Source of the DNA: Bradyrhizobium sp. CB3481
Lineage (GTDB): Bacteria; Pseudomonadota; Alphaproteobacteria; Rhizobiales; Xanthobacteraceae
Direction: 5' to 3'
Assembly: GCF_029714305.1 (NCBI RefSeq)
Contig: NZ_CP121647.1
Location: 5,352,501-5,416,500, forward strand
DNA: 64,000 bases
Shown here: positions 37,694-47,897 of the stretch, piece after piece
Numbering within the stretch: the first letter of the stretch is position 1
Layout: each line of letters opens with the position of its first letter
Position numbers and translations under genes: made by a program
The notes under the pieces: model-generated
Databases searched by the model: none
What the model saw: only the letters and a program-made list of their open reading frames with translations
What the model was told of the DNA's origin: nothing

Positions 37694-37897
37694 AAGCGCT
37701 CTCCTGTATGGACTCGCGCGATCATATAAATGTCACGAACTTGCGTTCCAGAGACTAGTCTCGAGCGAGTCCGCAATCGTAGATTCGCGTCGCTGTGCCC
37801 GGCGTGGAGGCAAACAGTAATGGAGTCTCCCATGGCGCTCCAGCGGCTTGCCCCTGATATTGAGCGATGATGAGCGGCCGGACTGAAGTCGCTGACG

Positions 37898-38413
37898 ATG
37901 CGGCGGAAGACGGCGCAAGCGCTGGCTCTGAGGGTACGGATCGTGCCGACCTGCGCGGAAGGTGGTCAGAACAAGGAACTGGCAGCCAAGCTGGGCCTGG
38001 ACCGAAAGACGGTAGGCAAGTGGCGGCGGCGCTTTGTGGAGCAGCGTGTGGCCAGATTGCTTGACGAGCCGCGCTCCGGAGCGCCGCGCACGATCGACGA
38101 CGTCCGCATTGAAGCTGTGATCGTGCAGACGCTGGAGAGCTGTCCGGAGAACGCCAGCCATTGGAGTTCCCGCGGCTTAGCGAAGGCCAGCGGCCTGTCG
38201 GTATTGACGGTGCAACGTATCTGGCGGGCCTTCGGGCTCCAGCCGCTCCGAATGGACTTTCACGCTCTCGACCGATCCGAACTTTGTGGCCAAGGGGCGC
38301 GACGTCGTAGGCCTCTACGTCTCGCCGCCGGAGCACGCCATCGTTCTGTGTGTGGATGAGAAGTTGCAAATCCAAGCGCTGGACCGCAGTCAGCCGATGC
38401 TGCCGATGCATCC
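37898..38413 (+). pseudogene. IS630 transposase, N-terminal part
   Basis: MRRKTAQALALRVRIVPTCA, then NKELAAKLGLDRKTVGKWRR and THWSS-like [30 protein letters not shown]: helix-turn-helix half of an IS630 DDE transposase. A frame change near 38255 is followed by [20 protein letters not shown] and [16 protein letters not shown], which includes the first catalytic aspartate. It runs into the IS256 at 38422. Confidence 0.85.
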
Positions 38414-38483
38414 CGGGCAGCGAGGGTGTCCGGAACGATATGTAAGTAGGTTTCTGTGAGTTTACCTTTGAGGGGAGACTCAC

Positions 38484-39270
38484 ATGCCGACTGATTCGAC
38501 GATCACTCCTGAACTGCTGGACCAGCTTCTGGCGAACTACAGCAAGCCCGAGGACCTGACGGGCGAGAACGGGTTGTTCAAACAGAGCTTAAGAAAGCCT
38601 TGATCGAGCGAGCGCTTGGGGCCGAACTGACCGAGCATCTGGGCTACGAGAAGGGTGATCCTGGCGGCCGGGGCACTGGCAACAATCGCAACGGGACGAG
38701 TTCGAAGACGATCCTGACCGGGGACGGCGAGATCGAGATTGCCGTGCCGCGCGATCGCGCCGGCAGCTTCGAGCCGCAGCTGATCGCCAAAGGCCAGACC
38801 CGGTTCGATGGCTTCGACGATAAAATCCTGAGCCTATACGCCCGCGGCATGACGGTGCGGGTGATCCAGGGCCACCTGGCCGAACTTTATGGCGCCGAGG
38901 TCTCGCCCGACCTGATCAGCCGGGTGACCGACGCCGTCCTCGAGGAGGTCCGAGAATGGCAGGGCCGGCCGCTCGATGCCGTGTACCCGATCGTGTTTTT
39001 CGACGCGCTGCGGGTCAAAATCCGCGACGAGGGACTGGTCAAGAACAAGGCCGTCTATGTTGCGCTCGCCTACAACAGCGACGGCGAGAAGGACGTGCTC
39101 GGGCTCTGGATCGAGCAGACCGAAGGCGCCAAGTTCTGGCTGCGGGTCGTCAACGAACTGAAGGCGCGCGGCGTCAACGACATCCTGATCGCCGTCGTCG
39201 ATGGGCTGAAGGGGTTCCCCGAGGCGATCACCTCGGTCTACCCGCAAACTCTGGTGCAGACCTGCATCGT
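38484..39270 (+). pseudogene. IS256 transposase, first part
   Basis: MPTDSTITPELLDQLLANYS is a normal IS256 start; near 38580 extra bases (CAGAGCTTAAG) shift the frame once. From LIERALGAELTEHLGYEKGD on, it reads through AVPRDRAGSFEPQLI, FDDKILSLYARGMTVRVIQG, DAVYPIVFFDALRVKI (first catalytic Asp) and VLGLWIEQTEGAKFWL, FPEAITSVYP and LVQTCIV, where the IS1182 begins at 39271. Confidence 0.87.
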
Positions 39271-40815
39271 GGGGTCGTTGAAGAAGCCCGTATCTTCGAT
39301 TGACTCGCGTTCTTGCAAGATGACAGTCGCGCCGTTGGGAGGCCTCAGGTCGAGGCGATCCTTAAACGGCCGATCGTTAGCGTGAGGAGCGAACACGAGC
39401 AAAATGGCTAAAGCGGCTGCGGCCAACCGCTTCAGATTGATAGCAGCGGCGGTCAGGAAAGCCTGGATACGCATGTTGTCTCTGCCACGGCGTATGGCGC
39501 GACGGAGACCGTGCCAAGTCTTGGCTTCGCCATGGACGCCCTCGACCCGCCAACGATAACGCCGATAGAGATGGCGTTCATGCTCCCCCCATCTGAGCCT
39601 CTTGCGCAGCGCTCTCAGTAACGACGGGTGGTTGACATTGAACACGACCACACGAGCGTGGCGGGAGGGGCTCACGCAATGCGGCCGCAGGGAACAGGCC
39701 GAACAGTCTTTGCCACTCGCATGGAAGTGTTGGAAAGAGTCCCGTTGCAGCTTGCCTTTGGGCCGCAGGATCTTGCCGGTTGGACAGCGCACCAGGTTGT
39801 GCTTGGCATCGAGCCTAAAGCGCCGCGTCGGTATGACCTTGCTAGGTTGCCGTTCGGCCTTGGCTGGTACAACGGCATCGATCTGGCGGTCCTCCAACGC
39901 CCGAAAAACCTTAGCATAGGCGTAGCCTGCATCCATGGTCGCCGTCTTAATAGCGACACCGGTTGTCAAGGCGATGGCATCGAGCTGAGCTTCTAGGGCC
40001 ATGCCTTCGTTCTGTTCGCCGGTCGTCACCTCGACGTCGACAACGACGCCCTTCAGATCATCGACAGCCGTATGTTGTTTATAGGAGAGTTCGAGATGAC
40101 GGTTACGACCGTTCGTCGCCATAGTCGCATCGGGGTCGGTCGTGCAGATCTTTTTGTATTTGCCGCTCTGACGGTCTTCCCATCCGAACTCGGATGGATT
40201 CGCCGCATCTACGTCGGCAACATGGCGTACGGCCAAAGCGTCCCAGCTCACATTCGCACGGATGCCGCGCGGCAATTTGGGTGGAAGCGCTCCCCACCCA
40301 GATTGTCGCGCTATACACGGATCAGCGATGCATCGATATGGATGATCTCGCCGGCCACAATCTTGGCTGCTATGCACGCCGTCACGGTGCGTTTGAAGAT
40401 GTTGCGAAAGCGCTCGGCACCCCAGCGCTGGCGAATGCGCGTCAGCGACGAGTGGTCGGGTAGCACCTCGTGCAAACCGTAGCCGACGAACCAACGGATC
40501 GCGAGATTGACCTGCGCCTCGCGTAGCAGCCGTCGATCATGGATGATTCCCAGCAGAAAGCCGGCAACCATGAGCCGAACAGCCACTTCGGGGTCGATCC
40601 CCCGGGCGTCCGATATCTGTGCAGTAGAGATCGGTGACATCGTCACGCAGCCACGAGAGGTCCAACACGCGATCGACACGAGCGAGGATGTGGTCGTCTG
40701 GAACGAGCTGTCGCAACGAACCAGTGATGAACAGCTCCAGCTGATCGCGCTCTTTCCGGCCGAGCATCCTGCCCACCTCGCGAATCAAAGAGAACCGGCG
40801 GGACCAGTGAATCAA
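39238..40815 (-). pseudogene. IS1182 transposase, broken twice
   Basis: GRKERDQLELFITGSLRQLV, then VDRVLDLSWLRDDVTDLYC starts the gene; a frameshift near 40615 precedes IDPEVAVRLMVAGFLLGIIH and LPDHSSLTRIRQRWG (DUF772-type N-terminal part). After IIHIDASLIR the 53-bp mini-element puts in a stop. The catalytic part NVSWDALAVRHVADVD to YRRYRWRVEGVHGEAKTWHG follows in a new frame. The last residues (about 11) are read from IS256 DNA beyond the element end. Confidence 0.85.
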
Positions 40816-40841
40816 CGTCTGCAGACTTCTTCAACAACCCC
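39271..40841 (-). mobile_element. IS1182-type element inside IS256 (level 3)
   Basis: Ends GGGGTCGTTGAAGAAG at 39271 and CTTCTTCAACAACCCC closing at 40841 are inverted repeats (15 of 16). ATCGT stands directly outside both (39266-39270 and 40842-40846), a 5-bp duplication. IS256 reading QTCIV continues as HLIRNSLAFVSWKDRK right after it. Contains one transposase gene on the minus strand, broken by a frameshift and by a 53-bp insertion. Confidence 0.88.
40263..40315. repeat. 53-bp palindromic mini-element with 6-bp target duplication
   Basis: Starts TGCCGCGCGGCAATTTGGGT and ends GATTGTCGCGCTATA; the two halves are imperfect inverted repeats meeting at AGCGCT. CACGGA stands on both sides (40257-40262 and 40316-40321), and removing one CACGGA plus the 53 bp restores the IS1182 reading ASLIR to NVSWD. 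Its ends are the same as those of the IS21 element at 42191-50704 (TGCCGCGCGGCAAT and TTGTCGCGCTATA). Confidence 0.85.
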
Positions 40842-40846
40842 ATCGT

Positions 40847-41086
40847 GCACCTGATCCGTAACAGCCTTGCCTTCGTCTCCTGGAAGGATCGCAAGGCGAT
40901 CCTGCCCTCGATCAAGGCGATCTACCGCGCCGAGAGCGCCGACGCGGCGGCGCTTCGCCTTGCCGAGTTCGAGGCCGAATGGGGCAAGCGCTATCCCGCA
41001 ATCGGCCAGATCTGGCGCAATGCATGGGAGCACGTGGTGCCGTTCTTCGCCTTCGCACCAAGCATCCGCAAGATGATCTACACCAC
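40847..41086 (+). pseudogene. IS256 transposase, second part
   Basis: HLIRNSLAFVSWKDRKAILP, then IYRAESADAAALRLAEFEAE, WRNAWEHVVPFFAFAPSIRK and MIYTT, in frame and directly continuing the first part across the IS1182. It stops at MIYTT where IS110 sequence begins at about 41087; the family reading [12 protein letters not shown] resumes at 51425. Confidence 0.87.
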
Positions 41087-41420
41087 GGATGAGATGGACA
41101 AGCGATTTCTTCATGGCCGAAGCAACGATTGCGGAGATCGCGGTAAGTCCATTCTTTTGTTCGGTCGCGCTGCTGGCCATTCTTCCGTCCCGGCCACCGA
41201 TCTCGCAGCCGACGCGCGCAGGGGCGGTCAAGGCTGGCCGCATTTGCGGCCACCGTATGGCTTGGCCTTGACCGGCCCGAGCACGACGGCACGCTGGCGT
41301 GGAACGGGACTGCGTTCCTGGCCTGGCTAGATCTTGCCGTCAGCCGCGGTTATGGTTGTCAGGCGCGGGCGACCTCGTGGCGAAGCGTGGCGCATCGGCT
41401 GCAAGCGCCACCAGGCTGCC

Positions 41421-42190
41421 CTATTTTGTCCTGCCGAGCTGAGGCGCCCGCGCGCCGGTTTTTGGCCGCCGTGGTTTCCATTGCGTCACCAAGCGCTCGT
41501 AGCTTTGCTCTGCCCGGGCGGCAATCAACATCTCGCGGTCGCGCAGCGCCTTGATGTTGTAGGCATAGGCTGGCCCGCGCCGGCTGCCTTTCTGTTGTGG
41601 ATGCCCGGCTTGAAGCTGCATCGCGCGGGTCTTGTTGGCGACCAGCAATGGGCGCGCCCACAGGTAATCCTCGCCCTTCGTCAACAAATGCCAGCAGAGC
41701 ACCGTGAGCTTGCGAGCCACAGCCACCGCGGCAATCTGATGGCCGCGCCGGGCGCGGATGCGAACGAAAAACGCATGCAGTGGACCGGGCGCCTTGGCCG
41801 CGGCCCAAGCCGCCTCAACCAGCATGGCACGCGCATGACTGCGGCCGATCTTGCTGATGCGGCCGTGGTGGGCGGCTCCCAGCCCGGACTGCCGCACCCG
41901 CGGATTCAGCCCGAAATAGCTCACCAGCTTCTGCGGGCTGTTGAACCGGCTGATGTCGCCGATCGCCGCCACGATGCCGGCGGCGACCGCCAGATTCACG
42001 CCGGTGATCGTCATCAATCGGTTGACCGCGGAATCGTCGATGGCGTTCTGCGCGATCTCGCGGTCGAGCAGGGCCAGGTCTTCCGCCAGCCGGTCAAGCT
42101 CACGGACGTGCCGATCGATCGCCGCGCGCTCATCGTCTGGCAGCTGTTGAGCGGCCAACCACGCCCGGCCGCGAGCGTTGAACAAATCGG
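41421..42190 (-). pseudogene. IS110 transposase, C-terminal part
   Basis: Begins DLFNARGRAWLAAQQLPDDE, carries LMTITGVNLAVAAGIVAAIG and YFGLNPRVRQSG, with the expected serine, and KIGRSHARAMLVEAAWAAAK. It ends at 41421. Rejoined with the N-terminal part at 50711-51182 (ending LLPKCPHADL) through the 6- to 7-bp duplication AAATCGG it would give a normal transposase of about 410 residues. Confidence 0.87.
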
Positions 42191-42273
42191 TGCCGCGCGG
42201 CAATCAGGATGACAGTGGAGCGTCAATCAGGATGAGAGAGCTTCGCGGGGCTCGTGACGCAGGGAGGGCGTAG

Positions 42274-44243
<1,970 letters not shown>

Positions 44244-44277
44244 GAGTCAGATTCATACTACGCATCTCGCTACCCCC

Positions 44278-46347
44278 TTAGAGTTGAAGTTCTTTTTGAC
44301 CCGGATCGCCAGACGATGGCCGCCGGAACCGCCGCGCATGCGCGGCGCGCTTGACATCGGGATGTTCCAGATCAACCGCTTTGATCATCCACGGTGCGCC
44401 TTTGCACAGCTGCTGGGCAGGCAAGCTCTGTTCTTCGATCAGACGGCGAACCGTCGAAGGACTGACTTTCAACGCAGTTGCAGCTTCGTCCAAAGTGACC
44501 TCTCCACGCTCGGCGCGCTCGCCCTCTCGGTAGGCCGCAATGGCGTGTTGATTGCGCAGGCTGCGAACGCGGACACGGGTCCAACTGTTGCCCCGCCCCG
44601 TCGACTTACTGGCGCGGTTGAGAACCGCGGCGATGGTGCTATCGGGCATCTGACGCGCGAGGACACGAACGAGATCGACCACATCTGCTGCGGTGCTCCA
44701 GCGGTGCTCGCCGGTGCGGTTCTTCCTCACCTGCAATGCCGTGTGATCGCCACCATGCCAGTGGACAATCAAGTCCAGCACCTCGTCGTGGATGCGCACA
44801 ACGATCTCATGGATCAAGCTTCGGATGATCCTCTTGCGCGTCGCAGCTGTTGCACCCGGACTTTCCCAAGCTCTCTCGAGATCGGCACCAAGCGCAAGTA
44901 ACCGATCGCGATCGATGTCGCTCAACGTCATCTCCGGCGTAGCCAACAACGTCTCGCGCTCGCCCTCAAGCTCGCGGACAGCGACCAGGCGTTCGTTCCA
45001 GCGCCGCTCCAGCTCGCCGGCAACAAGGCGATTGTCCGGATCGACAGCCTCGTATCGCCGACGAGCGCGAGTTGCCTCGTAGCGTGCCTGCTCCAGAGTC
45101 AACTCGAGCTGACGCAGCTTGTCGGCGTGTTCACGCCCGCGCGCTTCCATGGCCGCCAGTGCCGCCTGTACACCCAGCGGCTGCAGCCGCGCGATGACCT
45201 CCGCGCTGATCGCGCGATCCGCGCGCAGACCGCCGAATGAGATGCACGGGTCTCCACCATGGTTGATCTGGCTACCGCGGCAATGATAGCGCCCGACAGT
45301 ACTGTGCGTGCCGCTGTAGGCAACGTGAAGTTTGCGGCCGCAGTGGCCGCAACGAAGAAGCCCCGCGAGAAGGCCTTCGCCGCGGCGGACCGAGCCACGA
45401 CTCATGAAGCTTTTTCCGTTGGCGTTGTCGGTGATCAGGCGCTGATTCCTCTCGAACTCCGCCCACGTAATGTAGCCCTCATGGTGGTCCTTGATCAAAA
45501 CCTCCCAGTCGTTGCGCTCGCGCCGGAAGCCCCGCACGATCCTCTTGCGGCCGGCCTCGATCGTCACCCGACTGCCCGAGCGCCCGAAGACATAGGCGCC
45601 AGCATAGGCGGGATTGGTCAGGATGTGGTGGATCGTATTGTATACTGGTAACTTCCATTCGACGTGGCGGCCCTCGGGGCCATGGCCGACCGCGGGCAAA
45701 GTGATTCGCTCCTGCCGTAACCAGAGGTGGACCTGGCGCAGTGTCTGCATCTCGGCAAACTTGGTGAACACGAGTACGAGCGCCTCCTGAATGCGCCGAT
45801 CAGGGTCCTTCTCGATCCGATCGTGGGAGACCTTGAGATAGCCGATGGCGACGTTGAGGAAGAGCTCACCCCTACGTGCCTTCTGCTTCAAGGCTTCAAG
45901 CGAGCGTTGCCGAAAGATAGACAGCTCCATCTCGCTCATCGTGCCCTTCATGCCGAGCAGAAGGCGATCGTTGGGGTGGCGCGGATCGTAGACGCCATCC
46001 TCATCGACGATCAGTGTTCCAATGAGCCCGCAGAACTCCAGGAGCGTATGCCAATCCCTGCCGTTGCGGGCCAGCCGAGAGGCCTCAATCGAGACCACAG
46101 CGCCAACTCGCCCTTCGCAAATGGCGGCGAGCAGCTTCTCGAACCCGGGACGCGCGGTGCCGCCACCCGAGCGACCGAGATCGTCGTCGATTACGACCAC
46201 CTCGCTCCAGCCCAGCTGCCGCGCACGGTCGGCCAAGCCGTACTGGCGGCGCTGGCTCTCGCGGTTGTTGATAACCTGGTCGGCCGTCGACTGACGAATG
46301 TAGACGACGGCGTGGCGAGCAAGGTGCTCAGGCGTGATCTTGCTCAT
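44278..46347 (-). CDS. Large serine recombinase of element 1
   Basis: 689 residues. The resolvase domain (about 11-160) has the nucleophile in VVYIRQSTADQV (Ser20), then SRLARNGRDWHTLLE and RLLLGMKGTMSEMELSIFRQ. The recombinase domain (about 180-290) shows HHILTNPAYAGAYVFGRSGS. A zinc ribbon (LRCGHCGRKLHV, later YHCRG) and a coiled coil (about 405-460) follow, then a C-terminal helix-turn-helix (EAATALKVSPSTVRRLIEEQ). All parts of a working large serine recombinase are present. It should cut and join the element ends and target. Upstream accessory gene overlaps its start. Confidence 0.92.
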   Translation of the reverse strand: MSKITPEHLARHAVVYIRQSTADQVINNRESQRRQYGLADRARQLGWSEVVVIDDDLGRSGGGTARPGFEKLLAAICEGRVGAVVSIEASRLARNGRDWHTLLEFCGLIGTLIVDEDGVYDPRHPNDRLLLGMKGTMSEMELSIFRQRSLEALKQKARRGELFLNVAIGYLKVSHDRIEKDPDRRIQEALVLVFTKFAEMQTLRQVHLWLRQERITLPAVGHGPEGRHVEWKLPVYNTIHHILTNPAYAGAYVFGRSGSRVTIEAGRKRIVRGFRRERNDWEVLIKDHHEGYITWAEFERNQRLITDNANGKSFMSRGSVRRGEGLLAGLLRCGHCGRKLHVAYSGTHSTVGRYHCRGSQINHGGDPCISFGGLRADRAISAEVIARLQPLGVQAALAAMEARGREHADKLRQLELTLEQARYEATRARRRYEAVDPDNRLVAGELERRWNERLVAVRELEGERETLLATPEMTLSDIDRDRLLALGADLERAWESPGATAATRKRIIRSLIHEIVVRIHDEVLDLIVHWHGGDHTALQVRKNRTGEHRWSTAADVVDLVRVLARQMPDSTIAAVLNRASKSTGRGNSWTRVRVRSLRNQHAIAAYREGERAERGEVTLDEAATALKVSPSTVRRLIEEQSLPAQQLCKGAPWMIKAVDLEHPDVKRAAHARRFRRPSSGDPGQKELQL

Positions 46348-46789
46348 CGCTGTCCTCCCGGTTCACGTCGTGTGCCTCGACTGCGCTGTCGGTGAGCGCT
46401 TCGGTCAGAAGCTCCTTTAAGAGCTCCAGCATTTGCTGATGGGTTTCGATTGGAATGCTGGTGTATGTCGGAGGGCTCTCGAACAGATCCCCCTGATGAC
46501 GTGATGATCCGCCATGACCACCTCCTCGCGAATGGGACGATTCGCTGGAAGAGGAGGCTAAGAGCGCGTCGACAAGAAGACGCGCCTCCAGTAGACGATC
46601 CACCGGAAGCCGCGGATCAGCTTTGAGATGGAAGGAAGCGGCGGCGGGAGCCGCCATCCATGCCGGCAGCAGCGTTAACGTGGCGTCAGGTTGTCTGATA
46701 ACAAAATGCGTCTCACCCCCAAGCCGCTTGCAGGCGATAACCACGACTGACGCTCCGCATCGCGGATGGAACGGGTAAAGGATCTCCAC
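46328..46789 (-). CDS. Accessory protein of serine-recombinase element 1
   Basis: 153 residues, overlapping the recombinase start by 20 bp. The N-terminal 50 residues (EILYPFHPRCGASVVVIACK, then THFVIRQPDATLTLLPAWM) are collinear with the accessory protein of element 2 (TITDPHHFLFGHRLEVLKER, YVVVALPDGRRRAVRI), sharing P-x-H, Gly and PD positions. I believe this is the family annotated DUF5372, but cannot check. A serine/glycine-rich link follows and a C-terminal helix (HQQMLELLKELLTEAL). Its role is not known to me; control of direction or target of the recombinase is a guess from the constant pairing. Confidence 0.7.
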   Translation of the reverse strand: MEILYPFHPRCGASVVVIACKRLGGETHFVIRQPDATLTLLPAWMAAPAAASFHLKADPRLPVDRLLEARLLVDALLASSSSESSHSRGGGHGGSSRHQGDLFESPPTYTSIPIETHQQMLELLKELLTEALTDSAVEAHDVNREDSDEQDHA

Positions 46790-46830
46790 ATCAGATCCCA
46801 GACACCCGGCATTATGACGCTGGTCCGCCC

Positions 46831-47136
46831 GGCGGCGGCAAGAGCCACTTGGCGGCAGCGATCGGCCTGACCCTGATCGAGAACGGCTGGCGCGTCCTCT
46901 TTACCCGCACCACCGATCTCGTGCAGAAGCTCCAGGTGGCGCGGCGCGAGCTCAATCTCAAGGCGGTCATCAATCGTCTCGATCGCTTCGATCTCATGAT
47001 CCTTGATGATCTCGCTTACGTCACCAAAGACCAGGCCGAGACCAGCGTGCTGTTCGAGCTCATCAGCGCACGCTACGAGCGGCGCTCGATGCTGATCACG
47101 GCCAATCAGCCCTTCGGCGAATGGAACAAGGTCTTC
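46831..47136 (+). pseudogene. istB: istB, second part
   Basis: GGGKSHLAAAIGLTLIENGW completes Walker A, LQVARRELNLKAVINRLDRF and LMILDDLAYVTKDQAETSVL give Walker B, then YERRSMLITANQPFGEWNKV ends at the second serine-recombinase element. In frame with parts one and three once the insertions are removed. Confidence 0.9.
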
Positions 47137-47151
47137 CCAGAACCGATGACT

Positions 47152-47255
47152 TCATGATGCCTCTTTCTTCGAACGCTTAGTGCGTCGTACCCGATTGCGA
47201 AGCTGACTGATTTGTTGGTCTGACAGCTCGATCTGCCATGGCTGGCCTTTGGCTA
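47152..47255 (-). pseudogene. Cut-off C-terminus of recombinase 2
   Basis: Minus strand: AKGQPWQIELSDQQISQLRN, then RVRRTKRSKKEAS and TGA at 47154-47152. It continues the recombinase reading LLARGLLAGRQ across the IS200, and resembles the end of recombinase 1 (CKGAPWMIKAVDLEHPDVKR). The IS200 has parted it from its gene. Confidence 0.8.
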
Positions 47256-47897
47256 ACCAAACCTGCTAAGCCCCCGCCTATGGCGGGGCGAAAACAGGAA
47301 GTTTTACAGCTACGGGAATGAAGTCATGAAGTCTCCTTGGGGAACCGCCAAGAACCCTCAAGGAGACTATGATGGAAGCAGAGTACAATCATCTTAATCA
47401 CGCGACCTGGGATTGCAAGTACCACGTCGTGTTCACGCCGAAGTATCGCAAGAAGCTGCTGTTCGGCAAGATCAAGAGGCATTTGGGCCAGGTATTTCAC
47501 GATCTGGCACGACGCAAGGAGTGCCGGATTGAGGAAGGCCACTTGATGCCCGATCATGTTCACATGCTGATATCGATACCACCCAAATATTCGGTGTCGC
47601 AGATCGTTGGGTATATGAAAGGGAAGAGCTCAATATGGATCGCACAGAACGTCGAACGTAAGATGCGAAATTTCCTGGGCCACAAATTCTGGGCACGCGG
47701 ATACTTCGTCACGACCGTGGGGCGTGACGAGGACATGATCCGAGCCTATATCAAGAACCAGGAAATGGCCGACCAGCAATTAGATCAAATGGAGCTGAAG
47801 ATTTCAGCTACCCCAAGATCCAATCAATCGTCCTAATATCCCTTAAAACCGCCTTTGGCGGTTCCCCATCAAACCTCCAGCTCTGCTGGAGGTTATT
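47256..47897 (+). mobile_element. IS200-type element inside recombinase gene 2 (level 6)
   Basis: About 642 bp with a single Y1 transposase gene and no tnpB. Hairpins mark the ends: CCCCGCCTATGGCGGGG at about 47271-47287 on the left, AACCGCCTTTGGCGGTT (about 47848) and AACCTCCAGCTCTGCTGGAGGTT-type arms (47874-47896) on the right. Joining the DNA outside restores the recombinase frame GRQ to AKGQPW. No target duplication, as expected for this family. Confidence 0.88.
47369..47836 (+). CDS. tnpA: IS200/IS605-family transposase TnpA (Y1 HUH)
   Basis: 155 residues, full length. LMPDHVHMLISIPP carries the HUH pair, IRAYIKNQEMAD the catalytic tyrosine, and YHVVFTPKYRKKLL and KFWARGYFVTTVG are family marks. 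It cuts and joins single-stranded DNA at hairpins in the element ends. GGAG lies before the start, which is ATGATG; either could be used. Apparently intact, and the only fully intact simple IS in the stack. Confidence 0.93.
   Translation: MMEAEYNHLNHATWDCKYHVVFTPKYRKKLLFGKIKRHLGQVFHDLARRKECRIEEGHLMPDHVHMLISIPPKYSVSQIVGYMKGKSSIWIAQNVERKMRNFLGHKFWARGYFVTTVGRDEDMIRAYIKNQEMADQQLDQMELKISATPRSNQSS

Larger units (their letters stand above)
44244..46830 (-). mobile_element. Serine-recombinase element 1 inside istB (level 5)
   Basis: About 2.6 kb between IstB ...LLLLGPP and GGGKSHLAAAIGL. It contains only two minus-strand genes, a small accessory gene and a large serine recombinase overlapping it by 20 bp. 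Left flank GGGCCACCC and right flank GGTCCGCCC are alike at the crossover, as expected when such a recombinase joins at a short core. No target duplication of IS type. Confidence 0.82.
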
